Positions 27,081-35,960 of a DNA stretch of 64,000 nt are shown piece after piece. The first letter of the stretch is position 1, and each line of letters begins with the position of its first letter. Source of the DNA: Hungatella hathewayi (lineage in GTDB: Bacteria; Bacillota; Clostridia; Lachnospirales; Lachnospiraceae). The position numbers and the translations under genes are program-made. The stretch lies in the NCBI GenBank assembly GCA_025149285.1, contig CP102274.1:4924001-4988000 (forward strand), given 5' to 3'. The notes under the pieces are model-generated. The model made no database searches, was not told the DNA's origin, and was given only the letters and a program-made list of their open reading frames with translations.

Positions 27081-27317
27081 TTACCCGTTCTGTTTCTCTT
27101 TCCCAGCCATACATGCTGCGATCCGTTCCACATCCAGTTTCGGCGTTCTGTCTGCATACAGAAGCCCGTTCGTCTCCTGTAAGGAATACGGCCATATCAT
27201 CATCCCCGCATCATTTGTTCCCCAGGACACGAAAGCTCCCTCTCCCGCCAAATGAAACGTCCGGCACTCCGGACAAAAAAAATCCTTTCCAGCCCGCCGT
27301 CTTTCTTGCCGGAACAC
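27081..27317 (-). pseudogene. Orphan 78-codon reading frame or gene remnant, uncertain
   Basis: A protein-like frame with CPEC, AFVSWGTNDAGMMIWPYSLQ and DRTPKLDVERIAACMAG. It starts inside the terminator hairpin 27281-27328, has no ribosome site, and is not expected to be translated as a complete gene. It may be the 3' remnant of a larger gene. I do not recognise a family. Confidence 0.25.
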
Positions 27318-27332
27318 TGGAAAGGATTTTTT
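27275..27332. terminator. Strong bidirectional intrinsic terminator (end of candidate ncRNA)
   Basis: AATCCTTTCCAG (27281-27292) pairs perfectly with CTGGAAAGGATT (27317-27328). On the minus strand an eight-T tract follows, and on the plus strand a six-T tract. It closes the minus-strand transcript that starts near 27949. Confidence 0.85.
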
Positions 27333-27949
27333 ATGAATTTATTTTATTACCCCATTACTGCTGCACAGACAGATAGAAACGGGCACCGTTTGATTTGACA
27401 TTCATACGATACCCGTTTCTACACTATCTCATCCATTGGACTTGATACCTCTTTTCTCTCATGTTTTTTGTACCTGGTACTTTCTCTAACATGATCTATA
27501 TGAAATTTTTCCCTCTCTCCGTTGCTTTTCTACCTCATCTATGTTTTTCGTTTATTCTCTTACTTTTTCATTCTTACTATCTGTTCATCATTTCGTATTT
27601 CAAAATTTTCTTTCATTCCTCATTATACTTTCTCGTCATATAACAAAGATGATTATTCTTTTGTTCTACTTTTTGAATCAATCATAGTTCTTTAAACATT
27701 TCATAGATTTTATCTTATACTTTTGATATCAGCTCTTTGATGTTCCTCTTTTGCTTTTATCTGATAAGATTGGTTTTCCAGCATCGGCAGATCGGTTTTT
27801 CCTTTTGCCTAATTTATAATATTAATTATAAATTAAGCTAAATTACTGTTTCTGGTGGACTGTACCTCCTTCTTCTATATTTTTGATTCTTAAGAGTTTG
27901 TTTCTTCTCCTTTTTCTTTAGGAGTTTTTGTTTTCTTATCTCTTATCTT
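27275..27949 (-). ncRNA. Candidate large structured noncoding RNA (~670 nt)
   Basis: A perfect promoter (see 27956-27984) drives a minus-strand transcript without any ORF of 60 codons, ending at a canonical terminator. The RNA is purine-rich with many local helices: CUCCU/AGGAG near its 5' end; a 14-bp hairpin with UAAU loop (27809-27840 region); a 10-bp helix AUGAUUgAUUC/GAAUAAUCAU with one bulged G; UUAUA/UAUAA; CAUGUU/AACAUG enclosing GUAC-CAG-GUAC; and a 16-bp stem (UAGAAACGGGUAUCGU with ACGGUGCCCGUUUCUA, two U-G pairs; 27374-27421). AUCUAUG and CAUAGAU could pair over about 150 nt. Size and style recall ornate RNAs such as ROOL, but I cannot assign a family by eye. Confidence 0.6.
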
Positions 27950-27955
27950 GGCTTT

Positions 27956-27984
27956 ATTATAGCGTATGAGTTTTTATTTGTCAA
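27956..27984 (-). promoter_or_regulatory. Perfect consensus sigma-A promoter of the candidate ncRNA
   Basis: On the minus strand TTGACA (27984-27979), 17-bp spacer, TATAAT (27961-27956). This is an exact match to consensus in both boxes with ideal spacing. No minus-strand coding region lies downstream for more than 600 nt. Confidence 0.85.
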
Positions 27985-28198
27985 TACTTTTTCTTTATTT
28001 TTTCATTGTTATTTGCTAATTTTCGAATTGTATATAATTATTGCAATTGTTTCTATTTTTATCCCTTTATTTTTCGGTTTTTTAAGGTTTATTTTTTTAA
28101 TATTCTGATTTTATTATCTTTTTTCTTTTTAAGCACTGCCCTTTTTCCGTTTTCATGCCGGGAATCCATCAACAGTTTCTTCTATAAATCCGGCTGAA
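27985..28198. other. T-rich gap, no gene seen
   Basis: Very AT-rich sequence with long T runs on the plus strand. Short plus-strand frames here translate to Phe/Leu-rich strings without ribosome sites. I see no gene or repeat array. Confidence 0.5.
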
Positions 28199-28227
28199 TG
28201 GACGAATGACCTGCCGTCTGCTATAAT
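28199..28227 (+). promoter_or_regulatory. Promoter of the SnoaL-like gene
   Basis: TGGACG (28199-28204), 17-bp spacer, TATAAT (28222-28227). A small 8-bp hairpin AATGATCC/GGGTCATT lies in the leader at 28237-28259. Confidence 0.55.
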
Positions 28228-28298
28228 ACTTATAAAAATGATCCAAACAGCGGGTCATTAAATAGTTTAGAAAACCTGATGATATGAGGAGGTACGAA

Positions 28299-28709
28299 AT
28301 GGAGAAGAAAGATATCGTAAAATATTTCTACGAGACTGTAGTTTCAGAAAACCTGCTTGATGAAGTTCCACACTACGTATCGGAAGACTGTGTGGTAAAA
28401 TCCGGTGAGACCCTCCTACCTGTGGGAGTCAGCGGTATGAAGCAGCATCTGGCGGAGGTAAAGAAGACTTACCCGGACTATACAATGAAGATTATAAAGC
28501 AGTATACGGATGGAGATTATGTGATATCGGAATTCATAATGGAAGGCACCCATGAAGGAGAATGGATCGGCATAAAACCGACACACAAAAGGCTTTCCTT
28601 CACAGGTGTTGATATTGACAAAGTCATAGACGGAAAGATCGTTGAGCACGGAGGCGCGGTAAATACCTTTGACACTCTGTATGAGCATCATCTCATAAAA
28701 CCGGTATAG
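28299..28709 (+). CDS. SnoaL-like/ester-cyclase family protein (NTF2 fold)
   Basis: 136 residues. ATG 28299 is preceded by GAGGAGGTACGAA; a longer frame from 28284 has no such site. Features typical of SnoaL-like polyketide-cyclase/ester-cyclase proteins are an N-terminal helix (KYFYETVVSENLLDEVPHYV), HLAEVKKTYPDYTMKI, and the beta-strand pattern GEWIGIKPTHKRLSFTGVDI followed by DGKIVEHGG. Many such proteins are small cytoplasmic proteins of unknown ligand. It stands alone between the candidate ncRNA promoter and a convergent MATE gene, so the function is open. Confidence 0.8.
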   Translation: MEKKDIVKYFYETVVSENLLDEVPHYVSEDCVVKSGETLLPVGVSGMKQHLAEVKKTYPDYTMKIIKQYTDGDYVISEFIMEGTHEGEWIGIKPTHKRLSFTGVDIDKVIDGKIVEHGGAVNTFDTLYEHHLIKPV

Positions 28710-28722
28710 CGAAATGGCATAC

Positions 28723-28759
28723 AAAAATGGGTCTGCAGTGTCTCTCACACGCCCTTTTT
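28723..28759. terminator. Bidirectional terminator between SnoaL-like and MATE genes
   Basis: AAAAA-GGG pairs with CCC-TTTTT around an inner GTGT/ACAC stem. It lies between two convergent stops 61 nt apart. Confidence 0.5.
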
Positions 28760-28770
28760 CTTATCACAGA

Positions 28771-30105
28771 TCACAAATCTCTGCTGATTTTCCACTTTCC
28801 CTTTAAATAAAAGCCGAGAGACAGCACCGTGGCGATAGTCCAGCCAATGGGCCACGACATCCAGATCCCTTTCGCGCCCAACGGTCCTGCAAGGGCGAAG
28901 GAAATCAGGACACGAAGAATCAGATCGGCAAATGTGGCAATCATAAAGCAGCCCATGGCACCGGAGCCCCTCAGTACGCCATCAGCCATCAGCTTCGTGG
29001 CGACCACCACGTAAAACGGAGAGACAATCTTTAAAAATGTAATCCCCGTATTCATGGCCTCTCCGCCGGTCTGTTCCATAAAGATTGTCACTGCCGGCGC
29101 ACCGAAGAAAAAGAACAGGACCGTAAACGGCACGGCCACACAGAACGCCATGAACCAGCCGGCCTTAAACCCGCTCTTCACCCGTTCCTCCTGCCCCGCT
29201 CCGATGTTCTGGGCCGTGAAGCTGGAAAGTCCGTTTGCCAGCGTCGTAAACGAGGTAATCGTGAAGGTATTGAGCTTCACTGCCGCGCTGTAGCCCGCAA
29301 TTACCGGGGAGCCGAAGCTGTTGACCAGTCCCTGGATAAACATATTTCCCACGGAGATAAAGCTCTGCTGAAGAATGCTGGGGACTGCAACCACACTGAT
29401 CTTTTTCAGCATGTTCCAGGAAAACAGCGGAAAACTGCCTTCCGTCTTTACCTCTGCAATTCTTTTATGTACAGTCAGAAGTGCCAGAACACAGGCTGCC
29501 CCCTGGGCGATAAAGGTCGCCCACGCCACACCTGCAACACCCCAGTGAAAGACGATGACGAAAATCATATCCAGCAGAATATTCCCCAGGGAAGATCCAA
29601 TCAGAAAGTAAAGCGGCGTCCTGGAATCCCCCAGCGAAGTAAAGATACCCGTACATACATTGTAGAGATACAGAAACAGAAATCCGCCGATATAGATTCG
29701 CAGATACAGCGCCCCATCCGAAAAAATGTCCTCCGGCGTCTGAATCAGGTTCATCACCGGATGGCAAAAGATAAATCCCAGAGCCATCAGGCCGAGACTC
29801 AGCGCGATACAGGCAATCAGCGTCGTATAGATGGCCGTCTTCATCTCTTTCCACCGTTTTGCCCCGAAGAGCTGGGAAATGACGACTGCACAGCCGATGT
29901 TGCTGCCTACCGCCACCGCCATAAAGATCATGGTGATGGGATACGACGCCCCAACGGCTGCCAGAGCCGCCTCACCTGCAAATTTACCAGCCACCACGCT
30001 GTCCGCAATATTGTACATCTGCTGAAAGATCACGCTGACAAACATGGGGATGGAGAAACGCCAGAGCACTGACGATGGTTTTCCTACCGTTAAATCCTTT
30101 ACCAT
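28771..30105 (-). CDS. MATE-family multidrug/sodium efflux transporter
   Basis: 444 residues from ATG 30105 (AGAGGT ribosome site); an in-frame ATG nine codons upstream is less well placed. Starts MVKDLTVGKPSSVLWRFSIP, the usual N-terminus of clostridial MATE proteins, then FQQMYNIADSVVAGKF and about 12 membrane helices in two halves. Exports cationic or aromatic compounds using Na+ or H+ gradients at the inner membrane. It follows the GH112 gene by 84 nt on the same strand, but a functional link is not obvious. Confidence 0.93.
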   Translation of the reverse strand: MVKDLTVGKPSSVLWRFSIPMFVSVIFQQMYNIADSVVAGKFAGEAALAAVGASYPITMIFMAVAVGSNIGCAVVISQLFGAKRWKEMKTAIYTTLIACIALSLGLMALGFIFCHPVMNLIQTPEDIFSDGALYLRIYIGGFLFLYLYNVCTGIFTSLGDSRTPLYFLIGSSLGNILLDMIFVIVFHWGVAGVAWATFIAQGAACVLALLTVHKRIAEVKTEGSFPLFSWNMLKKISVVAVPSILQQSFISVGNMFIQGLVNSFGSPVIAGYSAAVKLNTFTITSFTTLANGLSSFTAQNIGAGQEERVKSGFKAGWFMAFCVAVPFTVLFFFFGAPAVTIFMEQTGGEAMNTGITFLKIVSPFYVVVATKLMADGVLRGSGAMGCFMIATFADLILRVLISFALAGPLGAKGIWMSWPIGWTIATVLSLGFYLKGKWKISRDL

Positions 30106-30189
30106 TGTTCTACCTCTTTCCTCACTTTTCATACAAGGATAGATTATACTACTACTTTCAGGCGATTTACAATGGATTTTTCACTTTTC

Positions 30190-32340
30190 TCACTCCAGAA
30201 CCGTCATCCCGAACGGCTCTGTCTGAACGGTCCTGCGGCCGGATGGTGTGCAGATCACTGTTTCCTGTTCCTTCCCGCTGTTGTTGATCACCACCAGTTT
30301 GCCGGAAGCCGGATACCAGGCACATTCTGTATCGGAACTGTCTGTCAGGTAATTCTGGTTTAACTCCAGGCCCATCCCGCTTATCATCAGGTTTAACAGC
30401 ATTCTGGTGTTCTCCGGCGTCACCTGGAAGCTGCTGAGATAGAACGCAGTACCGCTTCCGAAACGGTGGGATGTGATGACAGGAAGGCCGTCCTCTTCCC
30501 GGAGCACCTCCGTGTCCGCGCTGGTTAAAAAGATTCCTTTTCTGCCGCGCACGGAAGCACCGGCCGGAATCAGGCCGCATGACTCCGTCAGTTCGTATGT
30601 CCGGCGTCCATGACACACTCTGGCCCCCGTATCTTCATCCACTCCCAAAACTGCAGCCATACGGAAATACGCGGCAGCCCCCGGAGCCGCCGACGGCTCG
30701 CCCACTCCGAGGAATACGCCGCCCTCATAGACCCAGCGCGAGATTTCCCCGGTAACTTTACTGTCAGCCCAGGCCATCCCGCCGCTCCAGGCGCTCCCTG
30801 CAGCTCCGGCGTTAATCAGGACATCCACGCCCTCCAGGCAGCCCGCCTTCACATCCTCGAAATTTATAAATTCCACGGAAACCGGCAGCCCGGACAGAGC
30901 CTCGTTGATATGGATCAGATCATGCATATACGTTTCGTGAAAATGGCCGGAAAGCGTCCAGGAACGCAGCTTTCCCCAGGAATGAAGAACCGCAGCCCGG
31001 ATCGGCAGTGTATACACGCCTCCCTCTTCGTGGAAGGACTTGATCCGCCGGAAATCATCCGCGACCGTCTCCATGTAACTGCAAAAGTCCGGAAACTCTT
31101 CCACCAGATGGAGATACCCGCCAAGGCCGATCCGGTCAATCTTCTCTCTGAGCAGCGCACGGCGCACACGGATCCAGTATTCTTTCGCATCACGGACCGG
31201 ATCTCCCCCTTCACAGAACGTGGGGGCTCCCCCCAGTCCCACCGGGAATAAGTAAGGATGAAGCCTCAGCTCATGCGTTTCCACCTCCACTCCCGCACAG
31301 AGTCTGGCCTCATAGCCGGAAAAGACGCATTTGATCAGACCGTCAAAACCGAACTCCTTAAAATGGTCATGATACGGTTCCAGACCCACCCAGCTGTCGT
31401 CATAGAATACGTACGCCTTCTTTCCATAGCTGTGCACCAGTTCCACCAGACGCTTCCCGAAATCCACAACAAAACGATTTACAAATGCCATGTAATCCAG
31501 CTGGCGCCCGGAAGGCGGCATATGGGTGACATGGAATTTCCCCTGGTTGATGAAGTCCTCCGCAGACAGACTGTAGCCGTACTCCGCCTCAAACGCTGCG
31601 AGCATCGCAGGACTGACGGTAAAATCATAGGAGCCCCAGTCCGTAAACAGATTTCTCTTTTTTTCATCACTGCCCCACATCCAGACGAAATTGTAAAACA
31701 GTGAGGTAAAGCGGACGACTGTTGTCACCGGATGAGTATCACACCACTCCTTCAGCCAGCCGTATAAGTATTCCCTGGTTTCCTCATGAATTGGGTCCAC
31801 CGGCATCAGATGCTCTTTCTCCCAGTTATTTGTCACATGGTTATACATCGAAATTTCTTCCCAGATGCGATATGCCAGAAAGCTCACCGTATAGTCATGA
31901 AACGCACGGGCGCCCTTCAGAACCACGGTTCCGCTTTCTTTCTCATAATGCCAGAAGCCGCGGGGCACCTCCCTGTCTTCCGTTCGGTCGTAGACCTGCC
32001 AGCGGGCGAACGCCTCCGGGCTGTCATTGACTTCAAACTGTTCGGCAAAAAAGTCCTCCATCAGGTGAATCTTCAGTTCATCTCCTAACGCCGTCCTGGG
32101 TTCTGTCATCAGAAACGTCTGCTGAAGCTGGTCCCTGTGGGCCCTTGCCCAATCATTGTGGTCACGTATCAGGCAGATGGTGGAATAGATCCCATATCCT
32201 GCACTTGTGATCTCCTCCGACAACTCTGTACCGTCACTGTCCCTGATCACATCGGCTCCCCAGCGCTCCGCCAGTTTAAGCGTCAGCTCCTCATAACCGG
32301 CCTCTCCCGGCAACGTAAAACTTCCCTTTTTCTTCTCCAT
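30190..32340 (-). CDS. GH112 phosphorylase (galacto-N-biose/lacto-N-biose or galactosyl-rhamnose phosphorylase)
   Basis: 716 residues, as in the family. Contains the likely catalytic acid region YDDSWVGLEPYHDHFKEFG near residue 305, then HPYLFPVGLGG, FCEGGDPVRDAKEYWIRVRR and RIGLGGYLHLV. GH112 enzymes split beta-galactosyl linkages with phosphate to give galactose 1-phosphate plus GlcNAc, GalNAc or rhamnose. Mucin/milk-glycan use and rhamnogalacturonan use are both possible; the pectin-type GH105 locus in this window favours neither decisively. Cytoplasmic, with no signal peptide. Divergent from an AraC regulator and preceded by a leader hairpin. RBS GAAGGAG. Confidence 0.88.
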   Translation of the reverse strand: MEKKKGSFTLPGEAGYEELTLKLAERWGADVIRDSDGTELSEEITSAGYGIYSTICLIRDHNDWARAHRDQLQQTFLMTEPRTALGDELKIHLMEDFFAEQFEVNDSPEAFARWQVYDRTEDREVPRGFWHYEKESGTVVLKGARAFHDYTVSFLAYRIWEEISMYNHVTNNWEKEHLMPVDPIHEETREYLYGWLKEWCDTHPVTTVVRFTSLFYNFVWMWGSDEKKRNLFTDWGSYDFTVSPAMLAAFEAEYGYSLSAEDFINQGKFHVTHMPPSGRQLDYMAFVNRFVVDFGKRLVELVHSYGKKAYVFYDDSWVGLEPYHDHFKEFGFDGLIKCVFSGYEARLCAGVEVETHELRLHPYLFPVGLGGAPTFCEGGDPVRDAKEYWIRVRRALLREKIDRIGLGGYLHLVEEFPDFCSYMETVADDFRRIKSFHEEGGVYTLPIRAAVLHSWGKLRSWTLSGHFHETYMHDLIHINEALSGLPVSVEFINFEDVKAGCLEGVDVLINAGAAGSAWSGGMAWADSKVTGEISRWVYEGGVFLGVGEPSAAPGAAAYFRMAAVLGVDEDTGARVCHGRRTYELTESCGLIPAGASVRGRKGIFLTSADTEVLREEDGLPVITSHRFGSGTAFYLSSFQVTPENTRMLLNLMISGMGLELNQNYLTDSSDTECAWYPASGKLVVINNSGKEQETVICTPSGRRTVQTEPFGMTVLE

Positions 32341-32388
32341 GGTTCCTCTTCTCCTTCATAGTCTTTCTTTCCTGATTATATAAAAATG

Positions 32389-32417
32389 GCCGTGCTCATT
32401 TCCAGTCAGAGCACGGC
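32389..32417 (-). terminator. Terminator-like hairpin in the GH112 5' leader (possible attenuator)
   Basis: GCCGTGCTC and GAGCACGGC form a 9-bp stem; on the minus strand it is followed by CATTTTTATATAA. It lies about 50 nt upstream of the GH112 start and just downstream of where a minus-strand promoter would have to be, so it could terminate the leader. Confidence 0.5.
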
Positions 32418-32424
32418 AAAAGCT

Positions 32425-32453
32425 TTGCAATTTCGATCATTTATAGATATAAT
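32425..32453 (+). promoter_or_regulatory. Promoter of the second AraC gene
   Basis: TTGCAA (32425-32430), 17-bp spacer, TATAAT (32448-32453), 26 nt before the ATG; AAAAAGGAGG precedes the start. Confidence 0.7.
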
Positions 32454-32478
32454 GGAATTATAAAAAAGGAGGCGCCCC

Positions 32479-33444
32479 ATGCCCAGACATAAGAAACCTT
32501 ACATCGAATTCCGTGACTACAATCTGCCGGCCCGTTTTCCTGTTCTCCTCTTATCCGGGGAAGAGTGGCGGATCTCTGATATTCCGTCTCCGCGGCTTCA
32601 TATCCACAACTGCCTGGAGATCGGGCTCTGCCGCTCGGACTGCGGCACCATGGTCTTTGAAGATACGAAACGTCCGTTTAAAGCCGGTGATGTGACTGTG
32701 ATCTCCTGCGATGTCCCCCACACTACCTACAGCGCACCGGGAACAGCAAGCAGATGGTCGTACCTGTTTGTCGATTTAACGGGACTCTTAACCCCCTTAT
32801 CTTCCGGATCAGATCTTCGCATTTTCAATCTTTTAAACACACTGGAGCACCGGATCTGTCTGATTCTGGACGAGCAGGAGTATCCGGGAATCCACGCCTT
32901 AACAGCGGAGATTATGAGAGAACTGGAACAGAGGGAGGAATATTATGAAGTTTCCGTGCGTGGTCTCTTCCTGGCCCTGCTGGCAGACCTTGTGAGGGCA
33001 GTCCTGCAAATTGCAGGTCCCGATGAAAAAAAAGATGACCAGCCGCCTGAAAATGCACTGGTCATCGCTCCTGCACTGGAGTATATCCGCTGTCACTATA
33101 TGGAAGATTTTTCTATGGAATACCTGGCCGGACTCTGCAGCTTAAGCCCGGCTCATTTCAGAAGACTTTTCTCCGCTGTCATGGAGACAAGTCCGCTTAA
33201 GTATCTGAATGTCACCCGGATCCGGCAGGCCGCCGTCCTGCTTCGCACGACGGAAGCCTCTGTGCTGTCCATATCGGAGGAGGTAGGCTACCGCTCCGTA
33301 TCCAGCTTCAACCGACAGTTCCGTGATACCATGGGGCAGACACCACATGAGTGGCGCCGCCGCATGTCGATCCTGAAAGATCAGTCCGTCATGAAATACA
33401 GGGGGTTTCTGGTTCCCGAAACTTTGACGCCGGATGAACCGTAA
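32479..33444 (+). CDS. AraC-family transcriptional regulator
   Basis: 321 residues. An N-terminal cupin-like part (LHIHNCLEIGLCRSDCGTMVF, AGDVTVISCDVPHTTYS) precedes a C-terminal AraC HTH pair (MEYLAGLCSLSPAHFRRLF and LSISEEVGYRSVSSFNRQF). It is divergent from the GH112 gene and is the probable regulator of the phosphorylase. Convergent with ftsH, with only 7 nt between the stops. Confidence 0.9.
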   Translation: MPRHKKPYIEFRDYNLPARFPVLLLSGEEWRISDIPSPRLHIHNCLEIGLCRSDCGTMVFEDTKRPFKAGDVTVISCDVPHTTYSAPGTASRWSYLFVDLTGLLTPLSSGSDLRIFNLLNTLEHRICLILDEQEYPGIHALTAEIMRELEQREEYYEVSVRGLFLALLADLVRAVLQIAGPDEKKDDQPPENALVIAPALEYIRCHYMEDFSMEYLAGLCSLSPAHFRRLFSAVMETSPLKYLNVTRIRQAAVLLRTTEASVLSISEEVGYRSVSSFNRQFRDTMGQTPHEWRRRMSILKDQSVMKYRGFLVPETLTPDEP

Positions 33445-33451
33445 TCCGGAT

Positions 33452-35320
33452 TTACAGGGATTCATCCTCCCCGCTGAAGATATCCATAAATTCCTCTCCG
33501 GTAATCGTCTCCTTCTCCAGTAAATACTCTGCAATCTTATGCAGCTTTCCCTCGTTCTCTTTCAAGATCTGAAGGGCTTTCTGATGCTGCTCTCTGACAA
33601 TCTTAATCACTTCCTCGTCGATCAGCTTCGCCGTATCCGGAGCACAGGCCAGAGACGTGTCGCCGCCTAAATACTGGTTTGTCACTGTCTCTAAGGCCAC
33701 CATGTCGAACGTCTCGCTCATGCCGTAGCGCGTCACCATGGCTCTTGCGATTCTGGTTGCCTGCTCGATATCGTTGGAAGCCCCGCTGGTCACGGAATGG
33801 AAGATCAGTTCTTCCGCCGCACGGCCGCCGGTAAAGGTGGCGATCTTATTGAGCGCCTCGTCCTTTGTAAGCAGATACCGCTGTTCCTCATCTACCTGCA
33901 TGGTATACCCCAGCGCACCGGAGGTTCTCGGAATGATCGTGATCTTATGCACCGGAGCGGAGTGGCTCTGGCACGCAGCAACCAGCGCGTGTCCCACCTC
34001 ATGGTAGGCGATGATCTTCCGCTCGTTAACGCTGACACCGGAATCCTTCTTCTGGTATCCGGCGATAACCACTTCCACACTCTCCTCCAAATCTTCCTGG
34101 GATACGAGTTTTCTGCCCATACGGACCGCACGGAGCGCAGCCTCGTTGACGATGTTGGCGAGTTCCGCGCCGCTGGCGCCCGCTGTAGCCAGCGCCACGT
34201 CATGGAAATTCACATCGTCGGACAGCTTTACATTCTTTCCATGTACCTTCAGGATCGCCTCGCGGCCGCCGAGGTCAGGCAGTTCCACCGGAATGCGCCG
34301 GTCAAAACGGCCCGGACGCAGCAGCGCCTTATCGAGCGAGTCAGGGCGGTTGGTCGCCGCCAGAATTACGACGCCCTTCTTTCCATCGAAGCCGTCCATC
34401 TCGGCCAGAAGCTGGTTTAACGTCTGCTCCCGCTCATCGTTGCCGCTGAAGCCGCCGCCGTCACGCTTTTTACCGATCGTATCGATCTCATCGATAAATA
34501 CAATACAGGGCGCCTTCTCATTCGCCTGCTTAAACAGGTCTCTTACCTTTGACGCTCCCATACCCACAAACATCTCCACAAACTCTGAACCGGAGATGGA
34601 AAAGAACGGTACGTGTGCCTCGCCGGCCACCGCTCTGGCAAGAAGCGTCTTACCGGTACCCGGAGGGCCGACCAGCAGTGCGCCCTTTGGAAGGCTGGCG
34701 CCGATATCTGCGTATTTCTGCGGATTATGAAGGAAGTCCACGATCTCCTTTAAGGCGTCCTTCGCCTCTTCCTGGCCCGCCACGTCGGCAAAGGTCTTGC
34801 CGGTCTCTGACTCCGCGTAAATCTTGGCATTGGACTTTCCAAACGTCATGGCATTACCGCCGCCCATACGCTTCTGCATCTGCTTCGCCATCATATTTCC
34901 CAGGAAAACAAAAATCAGAATCGGGAGAATCCAGGTCAGGAAAAAGGACAGCAGCGGATTCATCGGCTCCACAATCGCCTCCTGGAAATTGATTTCCTTA
35001 TGCGCCATGAGCCGTTCTGTCAGCTTCTCATCGGGCCACGGCCCGGTTTTATACGTCGCGTATATCTCTTTCCCATTCTTATCCTTCTCTCCCGTGTCCG
35101 CGATAAACTGAATCTCTGAATCCGTCTTGGCGACATCGGTCACCTGTCCGGCTTCCACCTTTTCAAGAAATGTACTGTACGGCACCTCGATGATGGTTCT
35201 GGACTGAATCCACGGCACCATCAGCGCATTGAACAGAATCATGACGATCATGACGATTAAATAGTAATAAATAAATGGTTTCCGCGGACTTTTATTGTCG
35301 TCCTCGTTCTTTATACCCAT
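33452..35320 (-). CDS. ftsH: ATP-dependent zinc metalloprotease FtsH
   Basis: 622 residues. Two membrane segments (~16-36 and ~122-142) flank the short extracytoplasmic domain. Walker A GPPGTGKT is at 218-225, Walker B IVFIDEID ends at 280, SRH region NRPDSLDKALLRPGRFDRR, and the zinc motif HEVGH at 440-444 where most FtsH have HEAGH. Degrades misfolded membrane proteins and selected cytosolic regulators. It lies 12 nt after the flavodoxin gene, so the two are probably one operon. This may be a secondary FtsH paralogue, which the HEVGH variant would suit, but that cannot be settled from this window. Confidence 0.95.
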   Translation of the reverse strand: MGIKNEDDNKSPRKPFIYYYLIVMIVMILFNALMVPWIQSRTIIEVPYSTFLEKVEAGQVTDVAKTDSEIQFIADTGEKDKNGKEIYATYKTGPWPDEKLTERLMAHKEINFQEAIVEPMNPLLSFFLTWILPILIFVFLGNMMAKQMQKRMGGGNAMTFGKSNAKIYAESETGKTFADVAGQEEAKDALKEIVDFLHNPQKYADIGASLPKGALLVGPPGTGKTLLARAVAGEAHVPFFSISGSEFVEMFVGMGASKVRDLFKQANEKAPCIVFIDEIDTIGKKRDGGGFSGNDEREQTLNQLLAEMDGFDGKKGVVILAATNRPDSLDKALLRPGRFDRRIPVELPDLGGREAILKVHGKNVKLSDDVNFHDVALATAGASGAELANIVNEAALRAVRMGRKLVSQEDLEESVEVVIAGYQKKDSGVSVNERKIIAYHEVGHALVAACQSHSAPVHKITIIPRTSGALGYTMQVDEEQRYLLTKDEALNKIATFTGGRAAEELIFHSVTSGASNDIEQATRIARAMVTRYGMSETFDMVALETVTNQYLGGDTSLACAPDTAKLIDEEVIKIVREQHQKALQILKENEGKLHKIAEYLLEKETITGEEFMDIFSGEDESL

Positions 35321-35332
35321 GGTTTTTCTCCT

Positions 35333-35848
35333 TTATCTGCCGGTTACCTTATTTAAAACCTCTTCCACAAATGCTTCCGCGTCCTGGAAATCTTTTTCAT
35401 CCGGATGAAGCATTCCCTCCTCGTACGCGGCTATCATTGTCCGGATCTGAGGCGAATCATTGATGGCCTGCATCTGTTTATACCTGTCCAGCACCTGCGG
35501 CATCATCTTGCCGCCGCAGAGGAAGCAGCCGAGATAGTCGTTATCCTCCGGCACAAAAACAGACACCCGGTTCTCCACCTGTTTAAAATACTCGCTGCTT
35601 CCACCCATTCCGCAGGTTCCGAAAAGGGCTACCTTCTTCCCGTGGAGCCCGGAAAGGAATTCCATGACACGGCTGCCGCAGGTGCCTCTGTCATTCCAGA
35701 ATCCTACAAAATATGTGTCCGCTTCCCCATCCCGCAGCTCCTCCAGTCTCTGAATATCCTTTGAACGGCCCGGAATCGAGTCGAATATTTTCATCGCTAC
35801 TTTTTCCGTATTGCCTGTATTACTCGTATAAACAACCAGATAATCCAT
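35333..35848 (-). CDS. Flavodoxin-family protein
   Basis: 171 residues. The FMN phosphate-binding loop is YTSNTGNTEKVA at residues 7-18, followed by YFVGFWNDRGTCGSRVMEFL and FGTCGMGGSSEYF, the second flavin-contact region. It is longer than a minimal flavodoxin, with a C-terminal helical extension (DEKDFQDAEAFVEEVLNKV). Probably a low-potential electron carrier or flavin reductase. It precedes ftsH with a 12-nt gap and has an AAGGAGG site. Redox partner unknown. Confidence 0.85.
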   Translation of the reverse strand: MDYLVVYTSNTGNTEKVAMKIFDSIPGRSKDIQRLEELRDGEADTYFVGFWNDRGTCGSRVMEFLSGLHGKKVALFGTCGMGGSSEYFKQVENRVSVFVPEDNDYLGCFLCGGKMMPQVLDRYKQMQAINDSPQIRTMIAAYEEGMLHPDEKDFQDAEAFVEEVLNKVTGR

Positions 35849-35960
35849 GTTCCTGCCTCCTTGCCACTTTTACGCCTGGCTTTCTTCTGTATATAAAATA
35901 TACCTAAAATTCACAGATATCAAGATCAAATCGGAAATGTTTATCTACTTTATGCTTTTT

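Noticed and set aside
27461..28197. Plus-strand small ORFs in the T-rich region (60 and 63 codons)
   Set aside because: They translate to Phe/Leu/Ser runs caused by T-rich sequence, have no ribosome site, and one is antisense to the candidate ncRNA.
34011..34730. 239-codon plus-strand ORF opposite ftsH
   Set aside because: Ser/Pro/Arg-rich antisense translation of the FtsH AAA+ domain; the FtsH frame carries all motifs.
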